Positions 17,088 through 24,909 are shown, counted from the stretch's first letter. The stretch is DNA of 35,691 nucleotides from Thermotogota bacterium (GCA_030550515.1 JAUQPE010000015.1:16319-52009), one strand, 5' to 3'. Translations and numbers: made by a program. Notes: generated by a model not told the origin, from the letters alone.

Positions 17088-17852
17088 TCTTCCAGTTGGG
17101 GACCTTTTGCCTTCGAGCACTTCCTGCGCTATCTTGAGTAGCCAATCTTCGTTTGAGAAAACCAGCACCCCACCCTTCCAAGGATCGTTGACGCTGATCT
17201 CGGGATTCCTCCTGTCCCTCAACACCACGGCGTTTTCCAACGCGGTCCTTCTCACCTTTTCGTGATCTACACTTTCGCCGTAACTCCAGGGAAACTCAAA
17301 GGGTTTCCCGACCAAGACGTTTCCAGCGACGTCCATCACCAGCGAGGTGACGTAGCCGAGTGACTTGAGGTACTCGTACTTTTCTTTGTCTTCAACAAGC
17401 AGAGGATAGGTGGCCTTTCTGATGACCAACGCCCTCACAACATCCGGATTCACCTGGCCCGTGGCGTCGAAAATGGGGACCACACCCGCCAAGCTCAAAC
17501 CTTGGGCGAAGAGTGTGAGGACCTGAGCCGTGATGTACGGGGAAGAGGAGATCTTTTCGAGTGGTTTTCGATCGGAACTTCTCAGCGTATCCATCGTCCC
17601 GAAGACGTAACCGTCGATCCCTTTCTCTTTCAAGATGGTACCTATCGAGAGCCCGACGCTTCTGGCGAGGTTCAGGTTACCAAGGCTTCCAAGGCACAGC
17701 AGGGACACCCCCCTCAAAATCTGATCGGGTGGAGCCTTCAAGACGACGAACCCTTCGAGACGCCCCTCGGGGATCTCACCCAGAAGCGCAACCTGTCCCA
17801 AAGAGCTCAAGAACGAAAGAAACACCAGAATCGTTGTTAGTGAGCGTAACAA
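17079..17852 (-). CDS. Secreted protein resembling a degenerate GH3 N-terminal domain
   Basis: A 257-residue protein with an N-terminal signal peptide (MLRSLTTILVFLSFLSSLGQ). Several stretches recall GH3/NagZ beta-N-acetylglucosaminidases: a helix with ARSVGLSIGTILKEKGIDG in the place of the usual iG..la.eL...Gi segment, SSSPYITAQVLTLFAQGL in the place of the S-x-DP-x-x-VA helix, and AGVVPIFDATGQ where active enzymes have AGV-x-x-x-KHFPGHG. The Lys-His pair is missing, so catalysis is doubtful; a binding or wall-related role is possible. The TTG start overlaps the phosphatase gene by 77 bases but has AAGGAGG (17868-17862) nine bases upstream. The gene is real by coding pattern and signal peptide; the GH3 link is tentative. 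Confidence 0.75.
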   Translation of the reverse strand: MLRSLTTILVFLSFLSSLGQVALLGEIPEGRLEGFVVLKAPPDQILRGVSLLCLGSLGNLNLARSVGLSIGTILKEKGIDGYVFGTMDTLRSSDRKPLEKISSSPYITAQVLTLFAQGLSLAGVVPIFDATGQVNPDVVRALVIRKATYPLLVEDKEKYEYLKSLGYVTSLVMDVAGNVLVGKPFEFPWSYGESVDHEKVRRTALENAVVLRDRRNPEISVNDPWKGGVLVFSNEDWLLKIAQEVLEGKRSPTGRSP

Positions 17853-18582
17853 AGTCCGCCGCCTCCTTCAACTTGTCTATCGCGTTACCCATCGCGACGC
17901 GAAAGCCCGCCTCTTCGAACATGAAGAGGTCGTTCTCGTTGTCCCCGAAGACGACGATCTCTTCCTTTCTCCATCCGAACCTTTCCCGCAAGAACCTGAG
18001 AGCCTTCCCCTTGTCCACATCCTTTGGAACGATCTCGAGATACGTTGGGAAAGACTTGAAGACCTTCACGACGTTTCCGAACTTCTCGAAAAGCTCTCTC
18101 TTGAGGTCCTCGAGCTCAGCAGGATCTCCTATTATGAGAAACTTCGTGGTTCCCTTTTCTGAAACGAGTTCTTTGAGCTTTGGTTCGACCACGTAAGCCA
18201 CGCTCGAGTGTTTCGCGTAACCCTTTATCTCTTCGTTTTCTTCTCTGGAGTACAAGACGTCGTCTATGTACGCCTGCCAGTGAACACCTTTCTCCTCGAG
18301 ATAAGACGCGATCACCGCCGCGACCTCTGGTTCCACCATTCTGTTGAAGACCACGCCCTCCCCCGGCACGAACACCATCGCGCCGTTGTAGGCGATGGTG
18401 GGGAAGGTTCGACCGAAAAAGTTCTTCTCCACGTTCAAGGTGGAGACGAGCATCCTGCCGCTAGCGAAGACTACGGAGCAGTTCGTCGCGATCTTCAACA
18501 CCGCCTCTCTGTCCTTTTCTGAGACCTCGAGCTTGTCGTTCAAAAGCGTTCCATCCAGGTCAAAAACGAACACCCTGTACAA
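17776..18582 (-). CDS. Cof-type HAD-IIB family phosphatase
   Basis: A 268-residue cytoplasmic hydrolase of the haloacid dehalogenase superfamily with a C2B cap. Motif I is FDLDGTLL (nucleophile Asp8, acid/base Asp10), motif II is FASGR, motif III is the lysine of TTKFLIIGD, and motif IV is GDNENDLFMFE. Family members remove phosphate from sugar phosphates, phosphorylated cofactors or nucleotides; the exact substrate cannot be read from sequence. It looks like the T. maritima protein I recall as TM0651. TTG 18582 is preceded by GGAGGGG six bases upstream. It overlaps the phospholipase-D-like gene by 23 bases and the GH3-like gene by 77, so the three are probably co-translated. Confidence 0.94.
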   Translation of the reverse strand: MYRVFVFDLDGTLLNDKLEVSEKDREAVLKIATNCSVVFASGRMLVSTLNVEKNFFGRTFPTIAYNGAMVFVPGEGVVFNRMVEPEVAAVIASYLEEKGVHWQAYIDDVLYSREENEEIKGYAKHSSVAYVVEPKLKELVSEKGTTKFLIIGDPAELEDLKRELFEKFGNVVKVFKSFPTYLEIVPKDVDKGKALRFLRERFGWRKEEIVVFGDNENDLFMFEEAGFRVAMGNAIDKLKEAADFVTLTNNDSGVSFVLELFGTGCASG

Positions 18583-19426
18583 GGTATCCCCTCCAAAGCC
18601 TCTCGAATTCTTCGACGAACGCCTTGACTATGTCTTTCCTTCTGGTTCTCAAAATGAGCTCGACGTTCCTGTGGAAACCGCTCTCCGTGAAGTTGGCCGA
18701 GCCACATATCAGCTCTTTCCCGTCCACCACCATGAACTTGTGGTGAAGCAAAGGCTCTCTCACCACGAACACCTCGAAATCGCGCATCGGAAGCCCGTAA
18801 ATCCTGGAAGACTCCAGCCACTCATCCAACAGGAGGAAGACCTTCACGCCCTTCGACGAGAGGTACTTGAGGGTGGCGAAGACGTCTTCGTCCGTGAAAG
18901 CGTAACAGCAGATCAGAACGTACCTTCTCGCTCTCAAAAGAGTCTCCACAAAGATCTTTTCGCCGTCTTCGAACGGAACAAGAAAGAATTCCCCCAGAAA
19001 AGTTTTCAGACGGGTTCTAGGCTTTTTGCCGAGGACGACCCACTCGTAGATCTCCTCGAAGAAGGACGCAATCTCTTTGGAACGGACGACGAAGAGGTTG
19101 TTCAAATCTTCTTCCAGCGCTTTCTGGTTGAAGTTCGCAGAACCAAAGATCACGACTTCTCCGTCCAACACCATGAACTTGGCGTGGAGCAAGCCAGGAC
19201 TGACGTGAACGAAGGCGTTGGATGTGAAAGTCTCCGTTGCGATCCTTGCCTTCTCCGTGAGGCCAAGGTAGGTTGGATCGACCGAGTACGCTACGACGAG
19301 GACATCTTCAGCTCCTTCCAACGAGGCCTTCACGATCGATGAGAGGTCCTCCGTGCTGGAAAAGTGTACAAGCGAGAGAGAGATGGTTTCAACCAGTAGA
19401 AGCGAAAGTAGAAACGTCGTTTTCAA
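18560..19426 (-). CDS. Secreted phospholipase D-like protein with two HKD motifs
   Basis: A 288-residue protein with a hydrophobic N-terminus ([20 protein letters not shown]), probably a signal peptide. Two phospholipase D halves each carry a full catalytic motif: HAKFMVLDG...GSANF (His81, Lys83) and HHKFMVVDG...GSANFTESG (His228, Lys230). The family includes lipid hydrolases and nucleases; an exported two-HKD protein of this size could act on phospholipids or on extracellular DNA, and I cannot choose. The start is TTG 19426, with AAAGGTGA upstream, inside the 3' end of miaB (38-base overlap). Confidence 0.92.
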   Translation of the reverse strand: MKTTFLLSLLLVETISLSLVHFSSTEDLSSIVKASLEGAEDVLVVAYSVDPTYLGLTEKARIATETFTSNAFVHVSPGLLHAKFMVLDGEVVIFGSANFNQKALEEDLNNLFVVRSKEIASFFEEIYEWVVLGKKPRTRLKTFLGEFFLVPFEDGEKIFVETLLRARRYVLICCYAFTDEDVFATLKYLSSKGVKVFLLLDEWLESSRIYGLPMRDFEVFVVREPLLHHKFMVVDGKELICGSANFTESGFHRNVELILRTRRKDIVKAFVEEFERLWRGYLVQGVRF

Positions 19427-20720
19427 CCCAAATCACCTTTCCGTACAACGGTCCCGCGGTGATCCTCTCCACCACCACGTCGGCGAACCTTCCGATCATC
19501 CACTCCTCTCCATCGAAGGCCACGATCTTGTTCCTCATGTCTCTTCCGTAGAACAAACCGTTGTCAGCCTGCGCTTCGACGATCACACGGACCACTTTTC
19601 CCCTGTAGCTCTCGTTCAGCGTCCTGTTGATCCTCTTCTGCAAGTTCATCAGAAACTGAAACCTCCTCACCTTTTCCTCGTAGGGCACGTCGTCCTTGTA
19701 GAGTTTCCAGGCCAAAGTTCCTTCCCTTGGAGAGTAGATCGCAAGGTTGAGCCTTTCAAACCTCGCCCTCTCGACCAAATCCACGGTTTCCATGAAGTCT
19801 TCCTCCGTCTCTCCAGGGAACCCCACGATGACGTCGCTGGTGATGGAGACTTCGGGTACGGCCTTCCTGATCTTCTCGAGCAGCTCGAGGTAGTATTCTT
19901 TCGTGTACTTTCTGTTCATCATCTTCAGTATTCTGTTGCTTCCAGACTGCACCGGAAGGTGAACGGTCTTGGCGACTTTTGGATTCCTCGCCACCACTTC
20001 TATGAGTTCGTCGGAAAAGTCGGTCGGATAGGAGGTGAGAAACCAAAGCCTTTCTATTCCCTCGACTTTGGAGGCTTCTTCCAAAAGTCTGGCGAGGGAT
20101 GTGCCATCCCGTAAGTCTTTCCCGTACGCGTCCACGTTCTGTCCAAGGAACGTGACTTCTCGATAGCCCCCTCTCGCCAACTCCCTCACCTCTTCCAGAA
20201 CGTCTTCCATCCTCCTACTCTTCTCCCTACCCCTCACGTACGGGACGATGCAGTAAGAGCAAAACCTGTCGCACCCGTGTATGACCGTGACCCAGGCGTG
20301 GTGCCTGCTGGTCCTCATTTTCGGAAGTTCGTGCGTGTACTCGTCCAGATGGTCTTCGAAACAGGCCACCTTTTCACCGGCGATCGCCTGCTTGACCAAC
20401 TCGACCACCTGCGTGATGGCCCTGGTGCCGACGAGGAAATCCACTCCTTTTTCGAACAACTTTTCTCTTTCCTTCTCCGCCACGCAGCCCGCCACGCCAA
20501 CGATGACTCTCTTTCTCTTTTTGAGCTTCAAAACTTGTCCCAGTTTCCCGTAAAACTTTTCTTCCGCTTTCTTTCTGACGGCGCAGGTGTTTATGATGAC
20601 CACATCCGCTTCCTCTTCCGAAGCGGCCAGTTCAAACCCCTCTTTCGCGAGGAGCCCTGCCATCAGTTCGGAATCGTTCTCGTTCATCTGACATCCAAAC
20701 GTTTTTATGTAGAATTTCAT
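19389..20720 (-). CDS. miaB: tRNA-2-methylthio-N6-dimethylallyladenosine synthase
   Basis: MiaB is a radical-SAM methylthiotransferase that converts i6A37 of tRNAs to ms2i6A. The 443-residue protein has all three parts: an N-terminal UPF0004 domain whose auxiliary cluster cysteines are Cys10 (TFGCQMN), Cys46 (NTCAVR) and Cys79 (AGCVAE); the radical-SAM CxxxCxxC loop at Cys151, Cys155 and Cys158 ([16 protein letters not shown]); and a C-terminal TRAM domain from about residue 370. ATG 20720 is chosen since GGAGGG (20736-20731) is ten bases upstream; the frame can be extended to a TTG at 20738, but that falls in the ribosome binding site. It heads an overlapping run of four genes. Confidence 0.96.
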   Translation of the reverse strand: MKFYIKTFGCQMNENDSELMAGLLAKEGFELAASEEEADVVIINTCAVRKKAEEKFYGKLGQVLKLKKRKRVIVGVAGCVAEKEREKLFEKGVDFLVGTRAITQVVELVKQAIAGEKVACFEDHLDEYTHELPKMRTSRHHAWVTVIHGCDRFCSYCIVPYVRGREKSRRMEDVLEEVRELARGGYREVTFLGQNVDAYGKDLRDGTSLARLLEEASKVEGIERLWFLTSYPTDFSDELIEVVARNPKVAKTVHLPVQSGSNRILKMMNRKYTKEYYLELLEKIRKAVPEVSITSDVIVGFPGETEEDFMETVDLVERARFERLNLAIYSPREGTLAWKLYKDDVPYEEKVRRFQFLMNLQKRINRTLNESYRGKVVRVIVEAQADNGLFYGRDMRNKIVAFDGEEWMIGRFADVVVERITAGPLYGKVIWVENDVSTFASTG

Positions 20721-20763
20721 GAGCGTTTTGCCCTCCAAATTTGTTTACTCTAATTCAGTACCA

Positions 20764-20772
20764 ATTATACCA
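20764..20772 (-). promoter_or_regulatory. Extended -10 promoter of miaB
   Basis: On the minus strand TGGTATAAT (20772-20764) fits an extended -10 element (TGnTATAAT), which can work without a -35 box. It begins at the end of the T run of the speE terminator, so the new transcript starts as the upstream one ends. Confidence 0.6.
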
Positions 20773-20796
20773 AAAAAGCCCCACTTCCGTGGGGCT
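20772..20796 (-). terminator. Terminator of the regulator-speD-speE operon
   Basis: On the minus strand an eight-bp stem (20796-20789 with 20784-20777) and a GGAA loop are followed by a run of T to 20772. The first base pairs include part of the speE stop codon. Confidence 0.87.
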
Positions 20797-21689
20797 CAGA
20801 TCAATCCTAACTCTTTCTTCACGAAGTTCGGTAAGGCGAAGGCGGCGACGTGAATTTCCTCGTTGTAGTACCTGAGCTCCTTCTTGAAGTTTCTGACCTT
20901 TTCTGGATTGAAGTCCCTTATCGGGTCTATTCCTCCCTTGGAGGCGAAGGTGTAAGACCAGATACCGGAAGGGTACGTGGGCATGAAGCTGAGGTAGACC
21001 TTCGCGATCGGGAAAGTTTTGCTGATCCTCTTGTAAGCGAGTTTGAACCAGCCCACATCGTAGAAGGGGTCTTCCGTTTCCGCGGCGAACACGCCGTCAT
21101 CTTTCAAGGCTTCGTAACAGGCCCTGTAGAACTCCTCGGTGAAGAGATGCCCGCCCTGACCCGCCGTTGGATCTGTGGAATCGATGATGATCACGTCGAA
21201 CTCGTTTTTGAAGTTCCTAACGTAGTCCGCTCCGTTCGCGATCACGATCTCGGTCTTTGGATTGTCGAACTCGCAAGAAGTGTACTTCAGGTACTTCCTG
21301 GCGGCCTCTATGACCAAGGCGTCGATCTCGCAGAGTGTGACCTTCTCCACGCTGTCGTGTTTCAAAACTTCTCTCAGGGTTCCACCGTCTCCTCCACCGA
21401 TGATGAGAACTCTCCTCGGGTTTGGATGGAGGAACATGGGGACGTGTGCGAGCATTTCGTGGTACATGAACTCGTCCCTTTCCGTGGTCATCGTGATACC
21501 GTCCAAAGAGAAGACCACTCCAAGGTCGGGGTTCTCGAAGATATCTATCCTCTGGATCTCGCTTTGACCCGAGTACAGCACCCTGTTGATCCTCATGAAG
21601 AGGCCCACATTGTTACCCGTGTAGTACTCGAAGTACCAGAGGTGTTGTCTGGGTATCAGATCTTTCTCAAGTTTTTCGAACTCGCCCAA
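20796..21689 (-). CDS. speE: Polyamine aminopropyltransferase (spermidine synthase)
   Basis: SpeE transfers the aminopropyl group of decarboxylated SAM to putrescine or a longer polyamine. The 297-residue protein has the dcSAM-binding GGGDGGTLRE loop (residues 98-107), CEID at the end of the next strand, the catalytic IIDSTDP element (Asp170, Asp173) and the gatekeeping-loop region that follows. An N-terminal stretch of about 50 residues precedes the catalytic fold, as in the crystallised T. maritima enzyme (TM0654, from memory). TTG 21689 is chosen because AAGGAGG (21704-21698) is eight bases upstream; the nearer ATG at 21696 is out of frame. It follows speD by 14 bases. Thermophile enzymes of this group can be broad in acceptor use. 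Confidence 0.96.
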   Translation of the reverse strand: MGEFEKLEKDLIPRQHLWYFEYYTGNNVGLFMRINRVLYSGQSEIQRIDIFENPDLGVVFSLDGITMTTERDEFMYHEMLAHVPMFLHPNPRRVLIIGGGDGGTLREVLKHDSVEKVTLCEIDALVIEAARKYLKYTSCEFDNPKTEIVIANGADYVRNFKNEFDVIIIDSTDPTAGQGGHLFTEEFYRACYEALKDDGVFAAETEDPFYDVGWFKLAYKRISKTFPIAKVYLSFMPTYPSGIWSYTFASKGGIDPIRDFNPEKVRNFKKELRYYNEEIHVAAFALPNFVKKELGLI

Positions 21690-21703
21690 CTCTCATCCCT
21701 CCT

Positions 21704-22096
21704 TCAAACTGCCGCCTTGTGTGGTGAACTCTCCGGTATCCCTATTTCGTCGAACTTACCCCTCAGGTGCTCTACCACGTGCACGCGTTTGGCCTTCAAA
21801 GCTTTTTTGAGGTGATCAAAAGCCTTCCAAGGATCCACGTCATCCCCACATGTGAAGAGATCAACGGCAGCGTACCCATACTCTGGCCAGGTGTGAATGG
21901 TTAGGTGGGATTCGGAGATCACCACCACACCACTCACCCCATAGGGGAGGAACCTGTGAAAAGTCGTTGTGACTATCGTGGCGCCGCTTTCGATGGCCGC
22001 TTGCTTCATCTCTTGTTCGATGAGTCGAACGTTGTCGAGGATCTCTCTGTCGCATTCGTAGAATTCCGCCACAAGGTGTCTTCCCAGACTTCTCAT
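21704..22096 (-). CDS. speD: S-adenosylmethionine decarboxylase proenzyme, prokaryotic class 1B
   Basis: The proenzyme cleaves itself to create a pyruvoyl cofactor, then decarboxylates SAM to supply SpeE. The 130-residue length is typical of the small prokaryotic form. The processing site is Glu62-Ser63 in ISESHLTIHTWPEYGYA, with His68 and Cys83 (FTCGDD) as the known catalytic partners; these positions match the T. maritima enzyme as I recall it (TM0655). ATG 22096 follows GGAGGG by seven bases; an in-frame extension to 22114 lacks a ribosome binding site. It sits between the XRE-cupin regulator (27 bases upstream) and speE. Confidence 0.97.
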   Translation of the reverse strand: MRSLGRHLVAEFYECDREILDNVRLIEQEMKQAAIESGATIVTTTFHRFLPYGVSGVVVISESHLTIHTWPEYGYAAVDLFTCGDDVDPWKAFDHLKKALKAKRVHVVEHLRGKFDEIGIPESSPHKAAV

Positions 22097-22123
22097 GTTA
22101 ATCCCTCCCCTCAAAGAGTTTTT

Positions 22124-22654
22124 TCAGTCGATCATGATCCAGAGTAGTACTGCTTTCTTCTTACCCGCGTTCTTTACGTAATGTTTCTTGTCAGCCTTGA
22201 AATAGAAACATTCCCCCTCCTTCAACCTGTACCTCTTGCCGTCCAGATAGAGATCCACTTTGCCCTGTATCACGTAACCGAACTCCGAACCTTCGTGGTA
22301 CGATTCCTCTTCGGTTTCGGCACCTGGCTCGAGCGTGACCAGCATTGGATCGATTTCTTTGTCTTCCACCCCAGACATCAGTATCTCCGTTTTCACACCT
22401 TCCGGTTCGTCGTAGACCGGTACTCTCTCTTCCTTCTTGAACACCACCTTCTCCTCTTCGAAATCTGCGAAGAAGTGTTTGAGGTCAGTGCCAAGTGCCG
22501 CCAAGATCTTCTCCAAAGTTTCTATGGACGGTGACGTCTTGTCCGACTCAAGTTGTGAAATGAAACTCCTGGAAAGATCAGTTCTTTCAGCCAACTCCTC
22601 CTGCGTGAGTCCCCTCGAAAGTCTTAACTTTTTCAACTTCTCTCCGATCTTCAC
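22124..22654 (-). CDS. XRE-family regulator with cupin domain (PuuR-like)
   Basis: A 176-residue transcription factor with an N-terminal helix-turn-helix (about residues 5-60; GLTQEELAERTDLSRSFISQ holds the two DNA-contact helices) and a C-terminal cupin sensor domain (about 105-175; YHEGSEFGYVIQG and ADKKHYVKN give the metal/ligand-pocket pattern). It is first in an operon with speD and speE, so control of polyamine formation in response to a polyamine, SAM or a related small molecule is a reasonable inference. GTG 22654 gives the usual start of the helix-turn-helix; a TTG at 22690 is in frame but lies inside the palindrome and has no ribosome binding site. The actual binding site here is only a weak AGGGG. 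Autoregulation is suggested by the palindrome just upstream. Confidence 0.92.
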   Translation of the reverse strand: MKIGEKLKKLRLSRGLTQEELAERTDLSRSFISQLESDKTSPSIETLEKILAALGTDLKHFFADFEEEKVVFKKEERVPVYDEPEGVKTEILMSGVEDKEIDPMLVTLEPGAETEEESYHEGSEFGYVIQGKVDLYLDGKRYRLKEGECFYFKADKKHYVKNAGKKKAVLLWIMID

Positions 22655-22670
22655 AAAGTTCCCAACCCCT

Positions 22671-22690
22671 TTGTCTATTATAATTGACAA
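22671..22690. promoter_or_regulatory. 20-bp palindrome, candidate operator of the XRE-cupin regulator
   Basis: TTGTCTATTATAATTGACAA is symmetric at nine of ten base pairs. It lies between the candidate promoter (22714-22741, minus strand) and the regulator start, about 17-36 bases into the predicted transcript. Two half-sites TTGTC and GACAA ten bases apart suit a dimeric helix-turn-helix protein. Confidence 0.6.
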
Positions 22691-22713
22691 AAAAGTTCAG
22701 TATCACAGACTCT

Positions 22714-22741
22714 ATTATACACGACCTTGGACGCGCGTCAA
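22714..22741 (-). promoter_or_regulatory. Candidate promoter of the regulator-speD-speE operon
   Basis: On the minus strand TTGACG (22741-22736) and TATAAT (22719-22714) are 16 bases apart. The -10 box sits in TCGTGTATAAT, which resembles the metE and cysE promoters. Confidence 0.6.
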
Positions 22742-22810
22742 TGTAAATTTTTTGTTAAAGAACGCCCCCCATATATTCGCTCAGGAATATGAAATTTGAA
22801 AACAATTTGA

Positions 22811-22816
22811 TATAAT
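22811..22816 (+). promoter_or_regulatory. Candidate -10 box for the oxygen-defence operon
   Basis: A perfect TATAAT lies 42 bases before the rubrerythrin start. The expected -35 position shows only weak similarity. The A+T-rich stretch upstream contains repeated ATTTGA words (22805-22810 and 22815-22820). Confidence 0.4.
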
Positions 22817-22857
22817 TTGATCAGGTAAGCCTAACACATCGGGAGGGATGTTGGGCC

Positions 22858-23370
22858 ATGAGGGAAATGACGAAGAAGTTCCTTGAGGACGCCTTTGCAG
22901 GCGAGAGCATGGCGCACATGAAATACCTGATCTTCGCAGATGAAGCCGAGCGGAGGGGACTGAAGAAACTTGCCAACCTCTTCAGAGCGATCGCCTACGC
23001 CGAATTCGTCCACGCGAGGAATCACTACCGCGAGCTCGGGAAGATCTACCAGGAAATGGAGAAAAACGTCCAGCAATGCATCGATGGTGAGACCTTTGAA
23101 ATCGAGGAGATGTACCCTGTCTACAACACGGTCGCCCAGTTCCAGCAGGAAAAGGGCGCTGAAAGGAGCACGAGGTTTGCTTGGGAAGCGGAGAAGATCC
23201 ACGCCGAGATGTACAAGAAGGCCAAAGAACTCGTCGAAAAGGGAGACGACTATCCCGTCGAAAAGATCTACATCTGTCCCGTGTGCGGTCACACGGTGGA
23301 AAGCGAGCCACCCGAGAAGTGCCCGGTGTGCGGTGCGCCGAAGAGCGCGTACAGAGAATTCTCGGTTTGA
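22858..23370 (+). CDS. rbr: Rubrerythrin
   Basis: Rubrerythrin reduces hydrogen peroxide to water in anaerobes, using electrons delivered through rubredoxin. The 170-residue protein has a ferritin-like four-helix domain with the diiron ligands in AGESMAHMKY, AYAEFVHARNH and the later E-x-x-H of EAEKIHAEMY, then a C-terminal rubredoxin-like Fe(Cys)4 domain with CPVCGH and CPVCGA. ATG 22858 has GGAGGG about ten bases upstream. Superoxide reductase (13 bases on) and rubredoxin follow, giving a superoxide-to-peroxide-to-water chain in one operon that ends at the terminator near 23956. Confidence 0.97.
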   Translation: MREMTKKFLEDAFAGESMAHMKYLIFADEAERRGLKKLANLFRAIAYAEFVHARNHYRELGKIYQEMEKNVQQCIDGETFEIEEMYPVYNTVAQFQQEKGAERSTRFAWEAEKIHAEMYKKAKELVEKGDDYPVEKIYICPVCGHTVESEPPEKCPVCGAPKSAYREFSV

Positions 23371-23383
23371 GGGAGGGATGAAC

Positions 23384-23776
23384 GTGTTGGCCGATTTCGT
23401 GAAGAGAGAAGACTTCAAAAAGGAAAAGCACGTGCCCGTCATAGAGGCGCCCACCAAGGTGAGGAAGAACACCCCCTTCGAAGTGAAGGTCACGGTTGGA
23501 AAGGAAATACCCCATCCGAACACCACCGAGCACCACATAAGATGGATCAAGGTCTTCTTCCATCCAGAGGGCGATCCGTACGTTTACGAGATAGGCGGCT
23601 ACGAGTTCAACGCACACGGTGAGTCCGTGCAGGGACCGAACACCGGTGCAGTTTACACCGAGCCGATAGTTGTGACCGTGGTAAAATTGAATGAATCGGG
23701 CAAGATCATCGCGCTCTCTTACTGCAACATCCATGGTCTTTGGGAGAACAGCTTGGACGTGGTGGTGGAGGAGTAG
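23384..23776 (+). CDS. Superoxide reductase (neelaredoxin type)
   Basis: This protein reduces superoxide to hydrogen peroxide without making oxygen. At 130 residues it has only the catalytic Fe(His)4Cys domain (class II, no desulforedoxin domain). The ligands are in [21 protein letters not shown] and the final SYCNIHGLW, where Cys and His close the site; the Lys of the [10 protein letters not shown] loop is the expected active-site residue. GTG 23384 is preferred because GGGAGGG (23371-23377) then stands six bases away; ATG 23378 touches the ribosome binding site and would add two residues. The peroxide product would feed rubrerythrin encoded directly upstream. Confidence 0.95.
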   Translation: MLADFVKREDFKKEKHVPVIEAPTKVRKNTPFEVKVTVGKEIPHPNTTEHHIRWIKVFFHPEGDPYVYEIGGYEFNAHGESVQGPNTGAVYTEPIVVTVVKLNESGKIIALSYCNIHGLWENSLDVVVEE

Positions 23777-23790
23777 AGAGGGGGATTCGC

Positions 23791-23952
23791 GTGAAAAAGT
23801 ACAGGTGCACGTTGTGCGGTTACGTCTACGATCCGGAAGAAGGGGATCCAGACAACGGTATCGCACCTGGCACACCCTTTGAAGAGCTTCCAGACGATTG
23901 GGTGTGTCCGCTCTGTGGAGCTCCAAAAGAAGATTTTGAACCCATCGATTGA
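23791..23952 (+). CDS. Rubredoxin
   Basis: A 53-residue electron carrier with one Fe(Cys)4 centre. Both knuckles are present, [19 protein letters not shown] and [15 protein letters not shown], along with the conserved aromatic core. It probably donates electrons to superoxide reductase and rubrerythrin encoded just upstream. GTG 23791 is favoured because rubredoxins start a few residues before Tyr-x-Cys and because a GAGAGGGGGA ribosome binding site lies about six bases before it. Last gene of the operon, with a terminator starting four bases after the stop. Confidence 0.96.
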   Translation: MKKYRCTLCGYVYDPEEGDPDNGIAPGTPFEELPDDWVCPLCGAPKEDFEPID

Positions 23953-23955
23953 AGG

Positions 23956-23988
23956 GAGAAAGGGGAGGGTGACCTCCCCTTTCTCTTT
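23956..23988 (+). terminator. Terminator of the oxygen-defence operon
   Basis: A 13-bp perfect stem (23956-23968 with 23973-23985) and a GTGA loop are followed by TTT. It starts four bases after the rubredoxin stop. Confidence 0.88.
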
Positions 23989-23992
23989 CCCA

Positions 23993-24014
23993 CGGCTCGG
24001 CGGGCCCGGGCGGG
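23993..24014 (+). other. Very G+C-rich block in the leader of the SAM hydrolase gene
   Basis: These 22 bases contain 21 G or C, far above the surroundings, and include GGGCCC and CCCGGG. They lie in the 165-base gap between the rubredoxin stop and TTG 24118. The same gap holds the terminator and a GGTGTGACCTCACC inverted repeat (about 24032-24046). I recognise no known RNA class or binding site here. Confidence 0.5.
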
Positions 24015-24117
24015 ATGAGAGAAAGAGTGAACCGGTGTGACCTCACCAATAATGATACCACAAACCATTCAACGGAAGTTAATCTTTTTCAAAAAGTTGA
24101 AAAGGAAGGTGGTCGTT

Positions 24118-24909
24118 TTGATCGCGTTTCTGACGGATTGGGGGCTGAAGAGTCATTACGTGGGCGTGGCGAAGGCCGTGATGAAGCAGATCAACCCAAA
24201 GGTGGATATCGTGGACATCACACACGAGATAGAACCCTTCAACGTGAGACAAGCCTCTCACGTCCTCTACCGAGCCTCATTGGACTTTCCCACCAACACC
24301 GTTTTTCTTGTCGTTGTGGATTACGGGGTGGGAACGGCAAGGAAAGCCATAGTCATGAAGACGAAAAACGGACAAATCTACGTGGGCCCAGACAACGGTG
24401 TGTTCACGGTTGTCGCGGAGGAATACGGGGTTCAAGAGCTCAGGGAAATCGCCAACAGAGATCTCTTCTACAAGAAAGATCCTTCTTTCACGTTCCATGG
24501 GAGGGACATCTTCGCCCCCGTTGCGGCGCACATCGAAATGGGAACACCCTTGGAGAGTGTAGGGCCACGCCTTCTCTATTACGAGGCCTTGAGGATAAAG
24601 AAACCTTCAATGATCGGCGATCATTTGGAAGGTGAAGTCGCCGTTGTGGACACCTTTGGAAACGTTTCAACGAACATACCTTTTGGCCTTCTCGTGGGGC
24701 TCGGTGTGGAGTACGACGACACGGTGAGAGTGAAGATCGGAAAGAAGGAGTACAAAGCTTCCGTCGCGAAAGCCTTCGGTGATGTCGAGCCCGGTGAACT
24801 ACTCGTACACCCAGACAGCGCGGGTTTTTTGGAGATAGCGGTGAACCTCGGGAACGCAGCCGAGCTGTTGCAAGTCTCGGAAGGGGAGGAAGTCGAGGTG
24901 TGGAGATGA
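24118..24909 (+). CDS. SAM hydroxide adenosyltransferase family protein (DUF62)
   Basis: The family (PF01887) shares its fold with bacterial fluorinase and chlorinase; its common members split S-adenosylmethionine with hydroxide to adenosine and methionine. The 263-residue protein starts with the conserved IAFLTDWGLKSHYVGVAKAV segment, with the Asp-Trp-Gly that contacts SAM, followed by VDITHEI, the VVDYGVGT loop, GPDNGVFT, and HGRDIFAPVAAH; the last two hold the residues used to activate the nucleophile. TTG 24118 is chosen because the family begins at this strand and AAGGAAGG is eight bases upstream; longer in-frame starts add an unconserved Lys-rich tail. It overlaps the next gene by four bases (ATGA). 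Confidence 0.93.
   Translation: MIAFLTDWGLKSHYVGVAKAVMKQINPKVDIVDITHEIEPFNVRQASHVLYRASLDFPTNTVFLVVVDYGVGTARKAIVMKTKNGQIYVGPDNGVFTVVAEEYGVQELREIANRDLFYKKDPSFTFHGRDIFAPVAAHIEMGTPLESVGPRLLYYEALRIKKPSMIGDHLEGEVAVVDTFGNVSTNIPFGLLVGLGVEYDDTVRVKIGKKEYKASVAKAFGDVEPGELLVHPDSAGFLEIAVNLGNAAELLQVSEGEEVEVWR

Noticed and set aside
18560-19426. Phospholipase-D-like gene as part of a phage-defence system
   Set aside because: The signal peptide indicates export, and neighbours are housekeeping or envelope genes.
22124-22654. XRE protein as an antitoxin or phage repressor
   Set aside because: The C-terminal cupin domain and the speD-speE operon point to metabolic regulation; no phage or toxin gene is present.
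22982-24061. A 359-codon open frame on the minus strand opposite rubrerythrin, superoxide reductase and rubredoxin
   Set aside because: Its Ser/Arg/Cys-rich product matches no family and it would span three real genes and a terminator on the other strand.
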